Below are positions 53,184 to 62,223 of a stretch of DNA of 64,000 nucleotides, one piece after another. The notes beneath the pieces are model-generated. The model had not been told where the DNA came from, did no database searches, and saw only the letters and a program-made list of their open reading frames with translations. The translations under genes and the position numbers were made by a program. This stretch comes from Acidobacteriaceae bacterium (GTDB lineage Bacteria; Acidobacteriota; Terriglobia; Terriglobales; Acidobacteriaceae): positions 18,313 to 82,312 of the forward strand of contig JARLFX010000025.1 in NCBI GenBank assembly GCA_031296355.1, written 5' to 3'. Each line of letters starts with the position of its first letter. The first letter of the stretch is position 1.

Positions 53184-54545
53184 CTAGGAGGCGCCAAAGC
53201 TCCTGCGCCGCTCGCTAAGCTCCTGCGAAATGGTTAAGTTCGTCTTCATATCGATGCCGTAGAAAATCAGGCAAACCGCGGCTGCGAGAAAAGCCCCGCC
53301 TGAGTAGATCGAAGCGATCAGTCGGATGCCCCGCAATGCATGCCCGGTCTGCATGTGATTAGGCTGATAGCCATAGAAGGAGAGCAACCATCCAGCCAGT
53401 GCACCGCCCAGCGCCAGCCCAACCCACAGCGCAAAGACCACCGCTGAGGTTACGGTAGCTGTTGCGCGGCGACCGGTCTTCCATTCACCAAAGTCGGCAA
53501 CGTCAGCCATCATGGCCCACAGTACCGGCCCCGAACAGCCATACGCAAACTGCCGCAGTACTTCCAGAGCAATGATCGGAACGGTGGCGGTTGCCGGAAA
53601 GAAGAGCAAGGCCATACTCAAAAGGCCGGTCAGCACCATGCTCCAGATGAAGAGCGTGCGCTTCCCCATACGCCGTGTAAGCGCTGTCGAGCAGGCTACG
53701 CCGATCAGGAGTGCCGTCAGTCCGAAGCCGCTAAACCAACTGAAGAGTAACTGGTTGCCCGCGCAATATTTGAAGTAGGGCAGCATGATGCTGCCGCGAA
53801 TCGCCAATGCCGCAAAGTAAAAAGTGGTTACCAGAAAGAGCGCAACCCATGGGCCGTTGTGTATCAGATCGGAAAGGTCTTGCGCCACCGAAGAGATCTG
53901 CTCCGGATCGGGATGGATTCGTTCCTTGCTTACGGCAAAAGCGATCAGGAACATCACCACGCTAGTCACAGAGAAGATACCCATCGTCAACTGGTATCCA
54001 CGCGCACTATTGCCGCGTCCCAGAAAAACCACCATGGGAATCGCCAGGCTCGTTACGATAAAGCCTGCACCGTTAGCAAAGTACTGACGGTAAGAGGAGA
54101 TGCTGGTCCTCTCATCCGGGTCATCGGACATCACGCCCATCAGCGAGGCATAGGGCACATTATTCATGGTGTAGATCAGGCGCAGCAGCAGATAGGTAAC
54201 CCAGGCATAGATCAGCTTCGCGGAAACGCTCAGATTGGGGGTGGTAAAGGTCAGCACGCCAATCACGCCAAACGGAACCGCGGTCCACAGCAGCCAGGGG
54301 CGGAAACTTCCCCAGCGAGTATGCGTGCGGTCAGCAATAATACCCATCACGGGGTTGAGCGTTGCCATGCCCAGGCCAACGATCAGAAACATCGTTCCCG
54401 CCTGAGCCGGAGTCAATCCAAACGTGTCAGTGTAAAAGCTCAATTGCAGCGCCATCAAAGCCTGAAACACGAAGTTGGCAGCCATATCGCCAAGCCCATA
54501 CCCGAATTTTTCTTTGAAGGAAAGTCCCGCGTGCGTACCGCTCAT
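53184..54545 (-). CDS. GPH-family (glycoside-pentoside-hexuronide) cation symporter
   Basis: Twelve-helix inner-membrane transporter of the MelB/XynB group, 453 residues. Landmarks: FKEKFGYGLGDMAANFVF, FYTDTFGLTPAQAGTMFLIVGL, NPVMGIIADRTHTRWGSFRPWLLW, YTMNNVPYASLMGVMSDDPDERTSISSYR and, in the C-terminal half, MMADVADFGEWKTGRR. Start at ATG 54545 is preceded by a purine-rich GAGAG about eight bases away; the ATG 51 bases further upstream has no SD. Between GH3 (upstream, no signal peptide) and GH10 (downstream), it most likely imports xylobiose or other xylo-oligosaccharides for cytoplasmic cleavage; cargo is inferred from neighbours. Confidence 0.92.
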   Translation of the reverse strand: MSGTHAGLSFKEKFGYGLGDMAANFVFQALMALQLSFYTDTFGLTPAQAGTMFLIVGLGMATLNPVMGIIADRTHTRWGSFRPWLLWTAVPFGVIGVLTFTTPNLSVSAKLIYAWVTYLLLRLIYTMNNVPYASLMGVMSDDPDERTSISSYRQYFANGAGFIVTSLAIPMVVFLGRGNSARGYQLTMGIFSVTSVVMFLIAFAVSKERIHPDPEQISSVAQDLSDLIHNGPWVALFLVTTFYFAALAIRGSIMLPYFKYCAGNQLLFSWFSGFGLTALLIGVACSTALTRRMGKRTLFIWSMVLTGLLSMALLFFPATATVPIIALEVLRQFAYGCSGPVLWAMMADVADFGEWKTGRRATATVTSAVVFALWVGLALGGALAGWLLSFYGYQPNHMQTGHALRGIRLIASIYSGGAFLAAAVCLIFYGIDMKTNLTISQELSERRRSFGAS

Positions 54546-54608
54546 TGATTTTTCTCTCTTTCGCCGCCGGTAGAAATTAACCTTTGTTATGTACATCGCT
54601 ATTGGAGT

Positions 54609-54651
54609 TGCAGGCGGCGCGTTCTTCGCAGAGAAAGCGCCGCTGCCTGCA
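54609..54651 (-). terminator. Intercistronic hairpin after the GH3 gene
   Basis: TGCAGGC plus GGCGC (54609-54620) pair with GCGCC plus GCCTGCA (54637-54651), with a three-base bulge and a 16-base loop, six bases past the GH3 stop. Same placement as the hairpins after the symporter and after the propeller lipoprotein. Confidence 0.5.
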
Positions 54652-54656
54652 TCCGG

Positions 54657-56963
54657 CTATGCGGTTACCTGTAATATAAGTTTGGTCAGATCTTCATCGC
54701 GCGAAGAATTGCCGGCCATTATCTCGAACTCGCCCAGCTCCACAACATAGTCCATATTGATGTCGTAGAACTTGAGCAGGTCAGGCGTGATCTCGATGCT
54801 GACAGTAGTCGATGCACCCGGCTCCAGCCACACCTTTTTGAATCCCTTCAACTCCTTCACCGGACGCGTGACCGAGCTAATCAGATCGCGGATGTACATC
54901 TGCACCACTTCAGCGCCTGCGCGCGTGCCGGTGTTCTTCACCTCGACAGTAAGCTGCGTGCTTTCCGCCACGTTGATCGTCGACTTATCCAGACGCGCAT
55001 TGCCGATTTCAAAGGTGGTGTAGCTCAGTCCATAGCCGAAAGCGAAAAGCGGCGAAACCTTGTCGAAGAGATAACCGCGGCGCGCCGAGGGCTTGTGATT
55101 GTAGAAGGCGGGAATGTGCCCTACCGAGCGCGGAATCGAGATCGGCAGCTTACCACCGGGATTCACATCGCCGAATAGAATATTAGCAACCGCGCGCCCC
55201 GTCTCCTGCCCCACGTAGAAGCACTCAAAGATCGTCGGAACATTCTCGGCAACCGAACGGATTGACAACGGCCGTCCATTGAACAGGAAAACGATGACCG
55301 GCTTCCCCAGCTTGAGCATCTCATCGACCAGCTCCTGCTGCTTACCCACCATATCCAGACTGGTGCGGTCGCCCATGTGGAAGGTCGACCAGGCTTCGCG
55401 CGAAGTCTGCTCGTTGCCGCCAATGGCCAGCACGATCACATCAGCCTGCTTGGCGACTTCAACCGCTTCAGCGATCTGCCTGGAATCTTCGACTGGATCA
55501 CTCGCTCTAACTGGATCTTCCTGCCAGCTTCCGCCCACGGTGATCTTGCAGCCTTCGGAGTAAACAACATTCACGCTGTCCCCGACCTTCTCCTTGATTC
55601 CGTCGAGCACCGAAATACTATACTTCGGCACGCCGCTATAGCCGCCCAACAGGCTGCGATTGGCGTTCGGCCCGATCACCGCAAGCGTCTTGATCTTCTT
55701 CGAATCAAGCGGCGCGATGTTGCCCTCATTCTTGAGCAGCGTGATGGCCTCGTGTGCAGCCTTCAGCGCAAGTTGGTTGTGCGCAGCGCAGCCCACGATA
55801 GCATCAGCGTGATCCGGATCAACATACGGATCGTCGAAGAGTCCCAGTTCAAACTTTGCCGCCAGCATCGGTGCAACCAGCTCATCCAGTTCCGACTCCT
55901 GCAGCTTCCCTTCCCGAACCAACTCAATCAGATTCAGGTAGCAGTCCGGATCTGGCAATTCGATATTCACTCCCGCCTTCACCGCCAGCCGCGCGGCCTC
56001 CTTCTTATCTCCGGCAACAAAGTGCCCATGTGTATCGGGGCGATAACTCAACTCCCAGATTGCGTAGTAGTCAGAGACAACAAATCCGGTAAATCCCCAC
56101 TCCTTGCGCAATACGTCTCGCAGCAGCCACTTACTGGCGTGCGAGGGAACACCGTCTACCTCGTTGTACGAAGCCATCACGCTGCGCGCATTGGCCTTTT
56201 CGAATACCTCCTTGAACGGAAATAGAAACACCTCGCGCAAGGTGCGCATCGACACATCGGTCGGCGCGCAATTCTGGCCACCCTCTGGCTGCGCGTGGGC
56301 CACAAAGTGCTTCAGTGTGGCGATAACTCGCTTCTTATCCTTGAAGGTGGCGTCCCCCTGAAATCCCTTAACAGCTGCTATTCCCATGCGCGAAACCAGA
56401 AACGGATCTTCGCCAAACGTCTCTTCCACACGGCCCCAGCGTGGCTCACGGGCCACATCCACCACTGGCGTCAGCGCCTGATGCGTGCCCCGCGAACGGG
56501 CTTCATGCGCCGTCATGGTGTATAGCTCCTCGACCAGTGCAGGATTGAAGGTCGCTCCCAGCGCGACAGGCTGCGGGAAGCTCGTTCCATCCGGTGCAGC
56601 GTGTCCATGCAAACACTCTTCATGGAAAATCACCGGAATGCCCAGGCGGCTTCGCTCCATAAAATACTTCTGAATCGTGTTGGTCAGCTCGGCCATCTGG
56701 CGTGCCTTCTTGCCCTTGCCTGCATCGCTTGGGCGGCCTACCTGGCCCAGTCCGTTGCGATGGCCGAAAGCGGCCTCCGCCTTGGCCAGATCGAAATCAC
56801 CATTCTCGTCGACCAACTTCTGCGCCTTCTCCATCCAGACGCACATCATCTGCTCGGCCTTTTCTTCCAGCGTCATCTGCGCAAGCAGATCCTGAACGCG
56901 TTCTGCCACAGGCAGGCTGGAATTCTTATAAGCTGGCTGTCCACTCTTCGTTGCTTCCGTCAT
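54657..56963 (-). CDS. GH3 beta-glycosidase, probable cytoplasmic beta-xylosidase
   Basis: Three-domain GH3 enzyme of 768 residues: TIM barrel (FHEECLHGHAAPDGTSFPQPVALGATF, RVEETFGEDPFLVSRMG, KHFVAHAQPEGGQNCAP), nucleophile Asp298 in GFVVSDYYAI, alpha/beta sandwich (VIGPNANRSLLGGYSG) and C-terminal fibronectin-like domain. No signal peptide follows ATG 56963, which has GAGGGG upstream, so the enzyme is cytoplasmic. Adjacent to the GPH symporter, it most likely hydrolyses imported xylobiose; beta-glucosidase activity is the alternative because GH3 specificity is hard to read. A 75-bp gap separates it from GH2. Confidence 0.88.
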   Translation of the reverse strand: MTEATKSGQPAYKNSSLPVAERVQDLLAQMTLEEKAEQMMCVWMEKAQKLVDENGDFDLAKAEAAFGHRNGLGQVGRPSDAGKGKKARQMAELTNTIQKYFMERSRLGIPVIFHEECLHGHAAPDGTSFPQPVALGATFNPALVEELYTMTAHEARSRGTHQALTPVVDVAREPRWGRVEETFGEDPFLVSRMGIAAVKGFQGDATFKDKKRVIATLKHFVAHAQPEGGQNCAPTDVSMRTLREVFLFPFKEVFEKANARSVMASYNEVDGVPSHASKWLLRDVLRKEWGFTGFVVSDYYAIWELSYRPDTHGHFVAGDKKEAARLAVKAGVNIELPDPDCYLNLIELVREGKLQESELDELVAPMLAAKFELGLFDDPYVDPDHADAIVGCAAHNQLALKAAHEAITLLKNEGNIAPLDSKKIKTLAVIGPNANRSLLGGYSGVPKYSISVLDGIKEKVGDSVNVVYSEGCKITVGGSWQEDPVRASDPVEDSRQIAEAVEVAKQADVIVLAIGGNEQTSREAWSTFHMGDRTSLDMVGKQQELVDEMLKLGKPVIVFLFNGRPLSIRSVAENVPTIFECFYVGQETGRAVANILFGDVNPGGKLPISIPRSVGHIPAFYNHKPSARRGYLFDKVSPLFAFGYGLSYTTFEIGNARLDKSTINVAESTQLTVEVKNTGTRAGAEVVQMYIRDLISSVTRPVKELKGFKKVWLEPGASTTVSIEITPDLLKFYDINMDYVVELGEFEIMAGNSSRDEDLTKLILQVTA

Positions 56964-57038
56964 TGCTTCATCCCCTCGGTACACAGTGAAATTAAGACAA
57001 GTTTAAGGCGTTAAATCCGCAGCATCGACTGCGCTATC

Positions 57039-59879
57039 TTAGTGCTGATAAAGAATTTTGTGTGTTTCCACTCGCTCTCCAGAAGGGACGCTGAGTAAGG
57101 TAAGCGAAGCTGGCTGAAGCGACCCGGATTTTGCTGTGAGTGTGATTTCTCCTTGCTCTCCCGGCTTACTGCGAACAATCATCAGGCAAAGCCCGTTGAA
57201 GGCATCGCGTTCATGCGACGGAAACGGAACAACGCTGGTTGGATCACCGTTATCCGTGGCCACGATCTCTCCTGGACCATCGATCATGAACTGAATATGA
57301 TTGTTAGCGCGCGGTGCCATCAGTCCACCCTTGTCGGATACTTTTACTGTCACAAAGGCCAAGTCGCGGCCATCCGCATGAATGAGATGGTGGTCGGCAG
57401 TGAGTTCCAGCCTCTCTGGTGCGCCTGCGGTTTTCACGCTGTCTTCCGCCCACTCCTTGCCTTGCTTGTAGGCCACAACCTTCAATTCACCGGCCTCATA
57501 GACCACGTCATCCCAACGCAAGCGATACTCATAGGGCTCTTTTTTCTTTCGTCCCAGCGATTTACCGTTCAGGAACAACTCCGCCTCATCGCCCGATGTA
57601 AACACATGCACCGGCGTTATCTTTCCAACGCGTTCCGGCCATGTCCAGTGCGGCAGGATATGAGCCATGGGCAGGTCTGGACGCCAGCGTGATTGATAAA
57701 GGTAGAAGCGGTCCTTCTTGAACCCAGCCAGGTCGATGATCCCAAAATAAGAGCTGCGCGACGAGTAGTACGGAGTTGGCTCTCCAAGATAATCCCATCC
57801 ACTCCACACGAATCCGCCTGCGACGAAGGGATTCTTGTCTTCGGTTGCGAACACCTTATCGGGAGAGGCGCCAAACGGCGCTGTATACAACTCATAAGCG
57901 CTGACCTGGTGTGTCTTTCGATCGCCTCCCTGCCCATCCTTTACCGGCGCGCTGTTCCCCTTGTACACGGGAAACTGGTACTCCCCACGGCTGCTCACAG
58001 TCGCTGCGTTCTCACTGCTCAGAATCACCTTGCCGGGAAATTTTTTATGGAAGGCCGAAAATAGCGGTGGTGCGCTTATCCCCTGAAGCCCGGAATATGC
58101 TTCTCCATTCCGGATCCCTTCGCCCTGGTAATTCAGGCTGATTACATCCAGCACTCCCGGCATGGGCATATCAGGCTTGGCATAGTTCAGTGACGCAGTA
58201 GCGAGCCGTGACGGGTCTTCATCCTTCACGATACCGATCAGCCGCTTTGCCACAGCTGCGCCATCCTCTCCGGAGTATTGCTCACCCACCTCGTTGCCGA
58301 AACTCCACAAGATCACCGAAGGACTATTCCGGTCGCGGCGAATCATCGCACGCAGATCCTGCTCCGACCAATCCGGGAAGATGAGGTGAAAATCCAGCGC
58401 CGGCTTCTTCTTCTCCCAGGTGTCAAAAATCTCATCTACCACCAGAAAACCCATGCGGTCCAACAACTCGAGAAGCTCTGGCGCTGGCGGATTGTGGGAT
58501 AAACGGATCGCATTACATCCAGCTTCTCGCAAAAGTTCAAGCTGCCGCTCAGCCGCACGAGTATTGAAGGCCATTCCTAAAGCCCCCAGATCACTGTGCT
58601 GGTTCGCGCCTTGGATGACAATATGCTCTCCGTTGACCAGGATCCCCTTCTTGGCATCGAAGCGCAGGCTGCGCAGTCCAAACCGCGTCTCGTAGCTGTC
58701 GAGCAGTCTTCCATCCTGAGATACTGTAGTAACCGCTACATAGAGATTGGGAACCTGGGTTGGCGGTGGCCCCCATAGTTTGGGATTGGCAATGGCCACC
58801 GTTCCCTTCACCGTGGCGTGCGCCTCCGCTGCGATCACCGTGTCCCTAGGGGCAATGCTGGCTACCGGACTGCCAGTCTTCTCCCCAAAAGCATCCAGCA
58901 GATAAATCTGGGTAGCAACACCAACCTTCGCCGCGGATTTTGCGTCATTGTTGAGGGTCACTGCCAGATCAACCGTGGCAGATGAAATGGAAACCTGCGG
59001 CGTCGTCAGGTATGTGCCCCAATGGCCAACGTGAATCGGCTGCGTCTTAACAAGCCAGACGTTGCGATAGATTCCGCCGCCCGGATACCAACGAGATGAT
59101 TCTGCTGGATTATCCAGGCGTATGGCTAATTGATTCTCTCCACCCGGCACAATATACGGCGTCAGGTCCACTCGCCATGATGTGTAGCCATACGGCCAAC
59201 CTCCAACGAGATGCCCGTTCAACCAGACCATGGCATAAGACATCGCGCCATCCACATCCAGATAGATGGATTTGCCCACATCTCCCGCAGAAATATCAAG
59301 TTTTCTTCGATACCATGCAACGCCGGGAACAGGCAGATGCGCCATATCCCCACCCACCTTGGGATTCACACCTGTATAAAATGGCCCCTGAATCGCCCAA
59401 TCGTGGGGCAGTGTCACACTCTCCCATGCGCTATCGTCGAATTTTGCCTGAACAAACGGGAAGCTCCCCCCCAGATCTCCTGCAGGCCGGCGATAACGCC
59501 TCGACGGATCTTTAATGAAATCGTTCCCGGTAGGCAGTATCCACGGCTTGAGAACTTCTTGCTTTTCCTCTATCTTGACGGCCTCCGTCGGCTTTGCATC
59601 GGCAACTGTGTAATCAACTTTTTCCTTGAGCTCTGGCCGCACGTCGTAGATCAGGTCGTCGGCTTTTTCTGTCGCATCGTACTTGTGGAACTTCCAACCG
59701 GAATCAAGCAGAATACGCTCGCGAGGTGCGCCTCCAGCATGCGATCTCGCAACCGTTGAACCTGCCAAATCAGCGGGAGCAACCGCCTGGGCCCTCCCTC
59801 CCGATGCAGATGCAATCCAAGCGAAACAGAACAGCGTTGCCAGAGTGCTCCGAATATTTGAAATCGAGATATCAAACAT
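57039..59879 (-). CDS. GH2-family exported beta-glycosidase (beta-galactosidase-like)
   Basis: A 946-residue GH2 protein with a signal peptide (cleavage near GRA-QA, residue 30). Jelly-roll domain with VTLPHDWAIQGPF and YRRKLDI, Ig domain, TIM barrel with GANQHSDLGALG, RLSHNPPAPELLELLDRMGFLVVDEIFDTW, acid/base Glu530 in WSFGNEVG and nucleophile Glu623 in ILSSENA, then C-terminal domains of the kind found in bacteroidal-type GH2 galactosidases. About 80 polar residues (67-146) are inserted before the FDDSAWESV strand. Activity on galactose, arabinopyranose or xylose cannot be chosen from sequence; side chains of complex xylan are a reasonable target. Twenty-six base pairs downstream of GH51. 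Confidence 0.88.
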   Translation of the reverse strand: MFDISISNIRSTLATLFCFAWIASASGGRAQAVAPADLAGSTVARSHAGGAPRERILLDSGWKFHKYDATEKADDLIYDVRPELKEKVDYTVADAKPTEAVKIEEKQEVLKPWILPTGNDFIKDPSRRYRRPAGDLGGSFPFVQAKFDDSAWESVTLPHDWAIQGPFYTGVNPKVGGDMAHLPVPGVAWYRRKLDISAGDVGKSIYLDVDGAMSYAMVWLNGHLVGGWPYGYTSWRVDLTPYIVPGGENQLAIRLDNPAESSRWYPGGGIYRNVWLVKTQPIHVGHWGTYLTTPQVSISSATVDLAVTLNNDAKSAAKVGVATQIYLLDAFGEKTGSPVASIAPRDTVIAAEAHATVKGTVAIANPKLWGPPPTQVPNLYVAVTTVSQDGRLLDSYETRFGLRSLRFDAKKGILVNGEHIVIQGANQHSDLGALGMAFNTRAAERQLELLREAGCNAIRLSHNPPAPELLELLDRMGFLVVDEIFDTWEKKKPALDFHLIFPDWSEQDLRAMIRRDRNSPSVILWSFGNEVGEQYSGEDGAAVAKRLIGIVKDEDPSRLATASLNYAKPDMPMPGVLDVISLNYQGEGIRNGEAYSGLQGISAPPLFSAFHKKFPGKVILSSENAATVSSRGEYQFPVYKGNSAPVKDGQGGDRKTHQVSAYELYTAPFGASPDKVFATEDKNPFVAGGFVWSGWDYLGEPTPYYSSRSSYFGIIDLAGFKKDRFYLYQSRWRPDLPMAHILPHWTWPERVGKITPVHVFTSGDEAELFLNGKSLGRKKKEPYEYRLRWDDVVYEAGELKVVAYKQGKEWAEDSVKTAGAPERLELTADHHLIHADGRDLAFVTVKVSDKGGLMAPRANNHIQFMIDGPGEIVATDNGDPTSVVPFPSHERDAFNGLCLMIVRSKPGEQGEITLTAKSGSLQPASLTLLSVPSGERVETHKILYQH

Positions 59880-59905
59880 GTTCCCGCATCCAACTCTCGT
59901 CGTCG

Positions 59906-61819
59906 CTACGGCCGCGTTATTTCGAAAACTTCAATAGTGTAAGGCGGCATGGTAACTGGAAGTTGCTCTCCCTGGACCTTGATCGACGAGGATACCGGAA
60001 CGATCCGATTCGGATCTGTAATGGTGTTTGTCGCCCGCACAGATTTTGCGCTTAGCGTCTGGACGCGAGCCGCAGACTCTCCTGCGCCCAGTCCCTTCAC
60101 TCGCACAGTGACCGCTTGCTCAGCCGATGACGCATTCACGAGCTTCAGGCATACTTTTTTTGCCTGTGTTGATGCCGTTACCGAGTAGAAAAATTTGTCC
60201 CCAGCATCAGTAACAGAGGAAACCGGAGTGTAATCGCCCAGGCAAGAAGAGAACATCACCTGCGCGTAATAGCTTGGCGACCCGTAACTATTGAGCGCAT
60301 CATAGCCAATCAGATTGCCCCACCATTGCATACCACCTGGGTTGACGTTCACGAAGAGCGGTGCGTAAGCAGCCATCACAATCAGATCGCTGTTCCGCTC
60401 AATACCGGTCATGAAGGCAGCGTCCCCCAAAGCCGCACCGAAATTCGTAGTCGGGCTTCCCTCCCGCGTAGCCCATTCTCCGATAAATATCTTCGTCCCT
60501 TTCCTGTCGGCCTTATCGTAATGCCTGGATTCATCAAACATGCCCAGCGCGGTCCTGTAGTAATGATCGTCGACTACATCAGGAACAGTTCCCTCCACCT
60601 TTTCGGTAGCAATCACTTGCAGCTTTGGATATCGAGACTTGATGGCCTTATAGAACTGCGCGAACCGCCCGTCGTATGTCTTTGCCTTATCGAAGAAGTC
60701 TTCGTTGCCAACCTCGACATAACGCAGTTGAAAGGGCTCAGGATGCCCATCGCGAACCCGGATCGCCCCCCACTTTGTGTTGGCTCCTCCAGTGACGTAT
60801 TCGATCTCATCCAGTGCATCTTGCACGTAGGGCTCAAGCGCAGGCCCTGGTTTCACGACCTCACCATTCAGCGAATAGCCTGCAAAAACCGCAAGAACGG
60901 GCTCCATCTTCAAGTCTTCGCACCACTCAAGAAATTCAAGCAAGCCCATACCGTCTGACGACCAATAGCTCCAGGGAGCTTGATGCGTTGGGCGATAAGC
61001 CAGCGGCCCGATGGTTTTCTTCCAATCGAACCGTTCCGAGATACGGCCACCCTCTACGTAGTTCCCTCCCGGAAAGCGCAGGAAGGAAGGGTGCATGGCG
61101 GCCAGCTTCTCCATGATGTCGATCCGTGTGCCGTTCGGCCTTTCGTGATAGGTCGGCGGGAGCAAGGAGACAAGCTGCAGCCATAGCGTCATGGGCCTAT
61201 CCACCGTCACCTCAAGGTGATTGTCCGATGAAGGCAGAACCTTCCCCGCCTGCAGCGTAAATGCGTACTGCTTCCATCCAGTACCGCTTACCGTAACCGT
61301 TGCCCCTGAGATGACGGCCCCAGACCTGTCATTGACCAGGGCAACACGTACAGGGAACGGCTCCTGCTGGTCGCTCTTCGCAAAAAACGATCCGGTGTAA
61401 CCGGCATTCGGACGTACTGCCATTCCCCAGTACCCTTCGTTCAAAATACCCGCAGGGCTTTCAGGGGACGCTTTCGTCACGGTCAGCTTAACGCTCCGTG
61501 GCAGCGCGGTGGTTGGCCCGTCCGCCTCGTCCGTTGCAACATTCAAGTGAGCGTGGCACTTCTCAACCAGCGACCAATTCAGGATGCCCGTCCAGTCCGA
61601 CCGAAATATCCGATTCCTGACCAACTCCGCATAGAGCCCGCCGTCATACGAGTAGTTGATCTCTTCCGTCATCAGGCCATAAAGAGTTGGACTAACCGCC
61701 GATTTCTTCTCCTGTAAGTCGACAGTAACCGTCGCCTGCGTCTGGGCTGTAAGCCGGAGAGCGGGAACCAATAACACCGCCATTGAAAAAGCAGCCAACA
61801 CACCAAAACGCTTCAGCAT
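59906..61819 (-). CDS. GH51 alpha-L-arabinofuranosidase, exported
   Basis: Retaining arabinofuranosidase of 637 residues. Signal peptide ends LTA-Q26. VSPTLYGLMTEEINYSYDGGLYAELVRNR opens the catalytic part, an inserted carbohydrate-binding-like beta domain occupies about 85-220, and the barrel continues with PSFLRFPGGNYVEGG, acid/base Glu373 in VEVGNEDFF and nucleophile Glu448 in FIGEWATREG; the C-terminal jelly roll closes it. Export and the insertion mark the larger, extracellular GH51 type. Start ATG 61819 follows GAGAG; the frame extends upstream without support. Its promoter region shares a block with the receptor operon promoter. First gene of the GH51-GH2-GH3-symporter run. Confidence 0.94.
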   Translation of the reverse strand: MLKRFGVLAAFSMAVLLVPALRLTAQTQATVTVDLQEKKSAVSPTLYGLMTEEINYSYDGGLYAELVRNRIFRSDWTGILNWSLVEKCHAHLNVATDEADGPTTALPRSVKLTVTKASPESPAGILNEGYWGMAVRPNAGYTGSFFAKSDQQEPFPVRVALVNDRSGAVISGATVTVSGTGWKQYAFTLQAGKVLPSSDNHLEVTVDRPMTLWLQLVSLLPPTYHERPNGTRIDIMEKLAAMHPSFLRFPGGNYVEGGRISERFDWKKTIGPLAYRPTHQAPWSYWSSDGMGLLEFLEWCEDLKMEPVLAVFAGYSLNGEVVKPGPALEPYVQDALDEIEYVTGGANTKWGAIRVRDGHPEPFQLRYVEVGNEDFFDKAKTYDGRFAQFYKAIKSRYPKLQVIATEKVEGTVPDVVDDHYYRTALGMFDESRHYDKADRKGTKIFIGEWATREGSPTTNFGAALGDAAFMTGIERNSDLIVMAAYAPLFVNVNPGGMQWWGNLIGYDALNSYGSPSYYAQVMFSSCLGDYTPVSSVTDAGDKFFYSVTASTQAKKVCLKLVNASSAEQAVTVRVKGLGAGESAARVQTLSAKSVRATNTITDPNRIVPVSSSIKVQGEQLPVTMPPYTIEVFEITRP

Positions 61820-62012
61820 CTTTTGTTCTCTCACTCCGTTTTCAAGTCGCAGCCTAAAGTACCGTCTCAGCATATTCCTTCAACGCAAGGGCATGAAACC
61901 AGCAGATCACCAAGGCTCTGGACACTGGAATTCTCCCCAAGCCAGACGCCCAACTTTGCGGCATGGCTGCGAGCTCACCATATAATTCACGACGCGATAA
62001 AACTATCTACAA

Positions 62013-62032
62013 CGAGGTACGCGTGTCAAGAT
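62013..62032 (-). promoter_or_regulatory. Promoter block upstream of GH51 shared with the receptor operon
   Basis: Plus-strand CGAGGTA (62013-62019), four bases, TGTCAAGAT (62024-62032), then TTTGGCATATATAA. The receptor promoter region has CGAGGTA, five bases, TGTCAAGAT, then TTTTGGACATAAATAA. On the minus strand this gives a -35 TTGACA and, 18 bases on, TAGTTT. The remainder of the 404-bp divergent gap (61820-62223) holds no gene I can support, and I see no convincing promoter for GH39. Confidence 0.5.
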
Positions 62033-62223
62033 ACTTTGGCATATATAAGAGTTTTCTACGAATCTATATCAAATTCATCATGAAAATTATTCCAAGACTG
62101 TCCAGGGAAACATACGCCCCGTATAATCACTCCCTGACCAACCAGCAGATTGTTTGGTTAAACCTGCAGCAGATTCTCTTTTCCATCTAGGCCGCCTCAC
62201 CCCACCACCATAAGGATCGAGAA

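Noticed and set aside
53069..53197. N-terminal extension of GH10 to 53197
   Set aside because: It overlaps the symporter stop and the hairpin, and removes the signal peptide from the N terminus.
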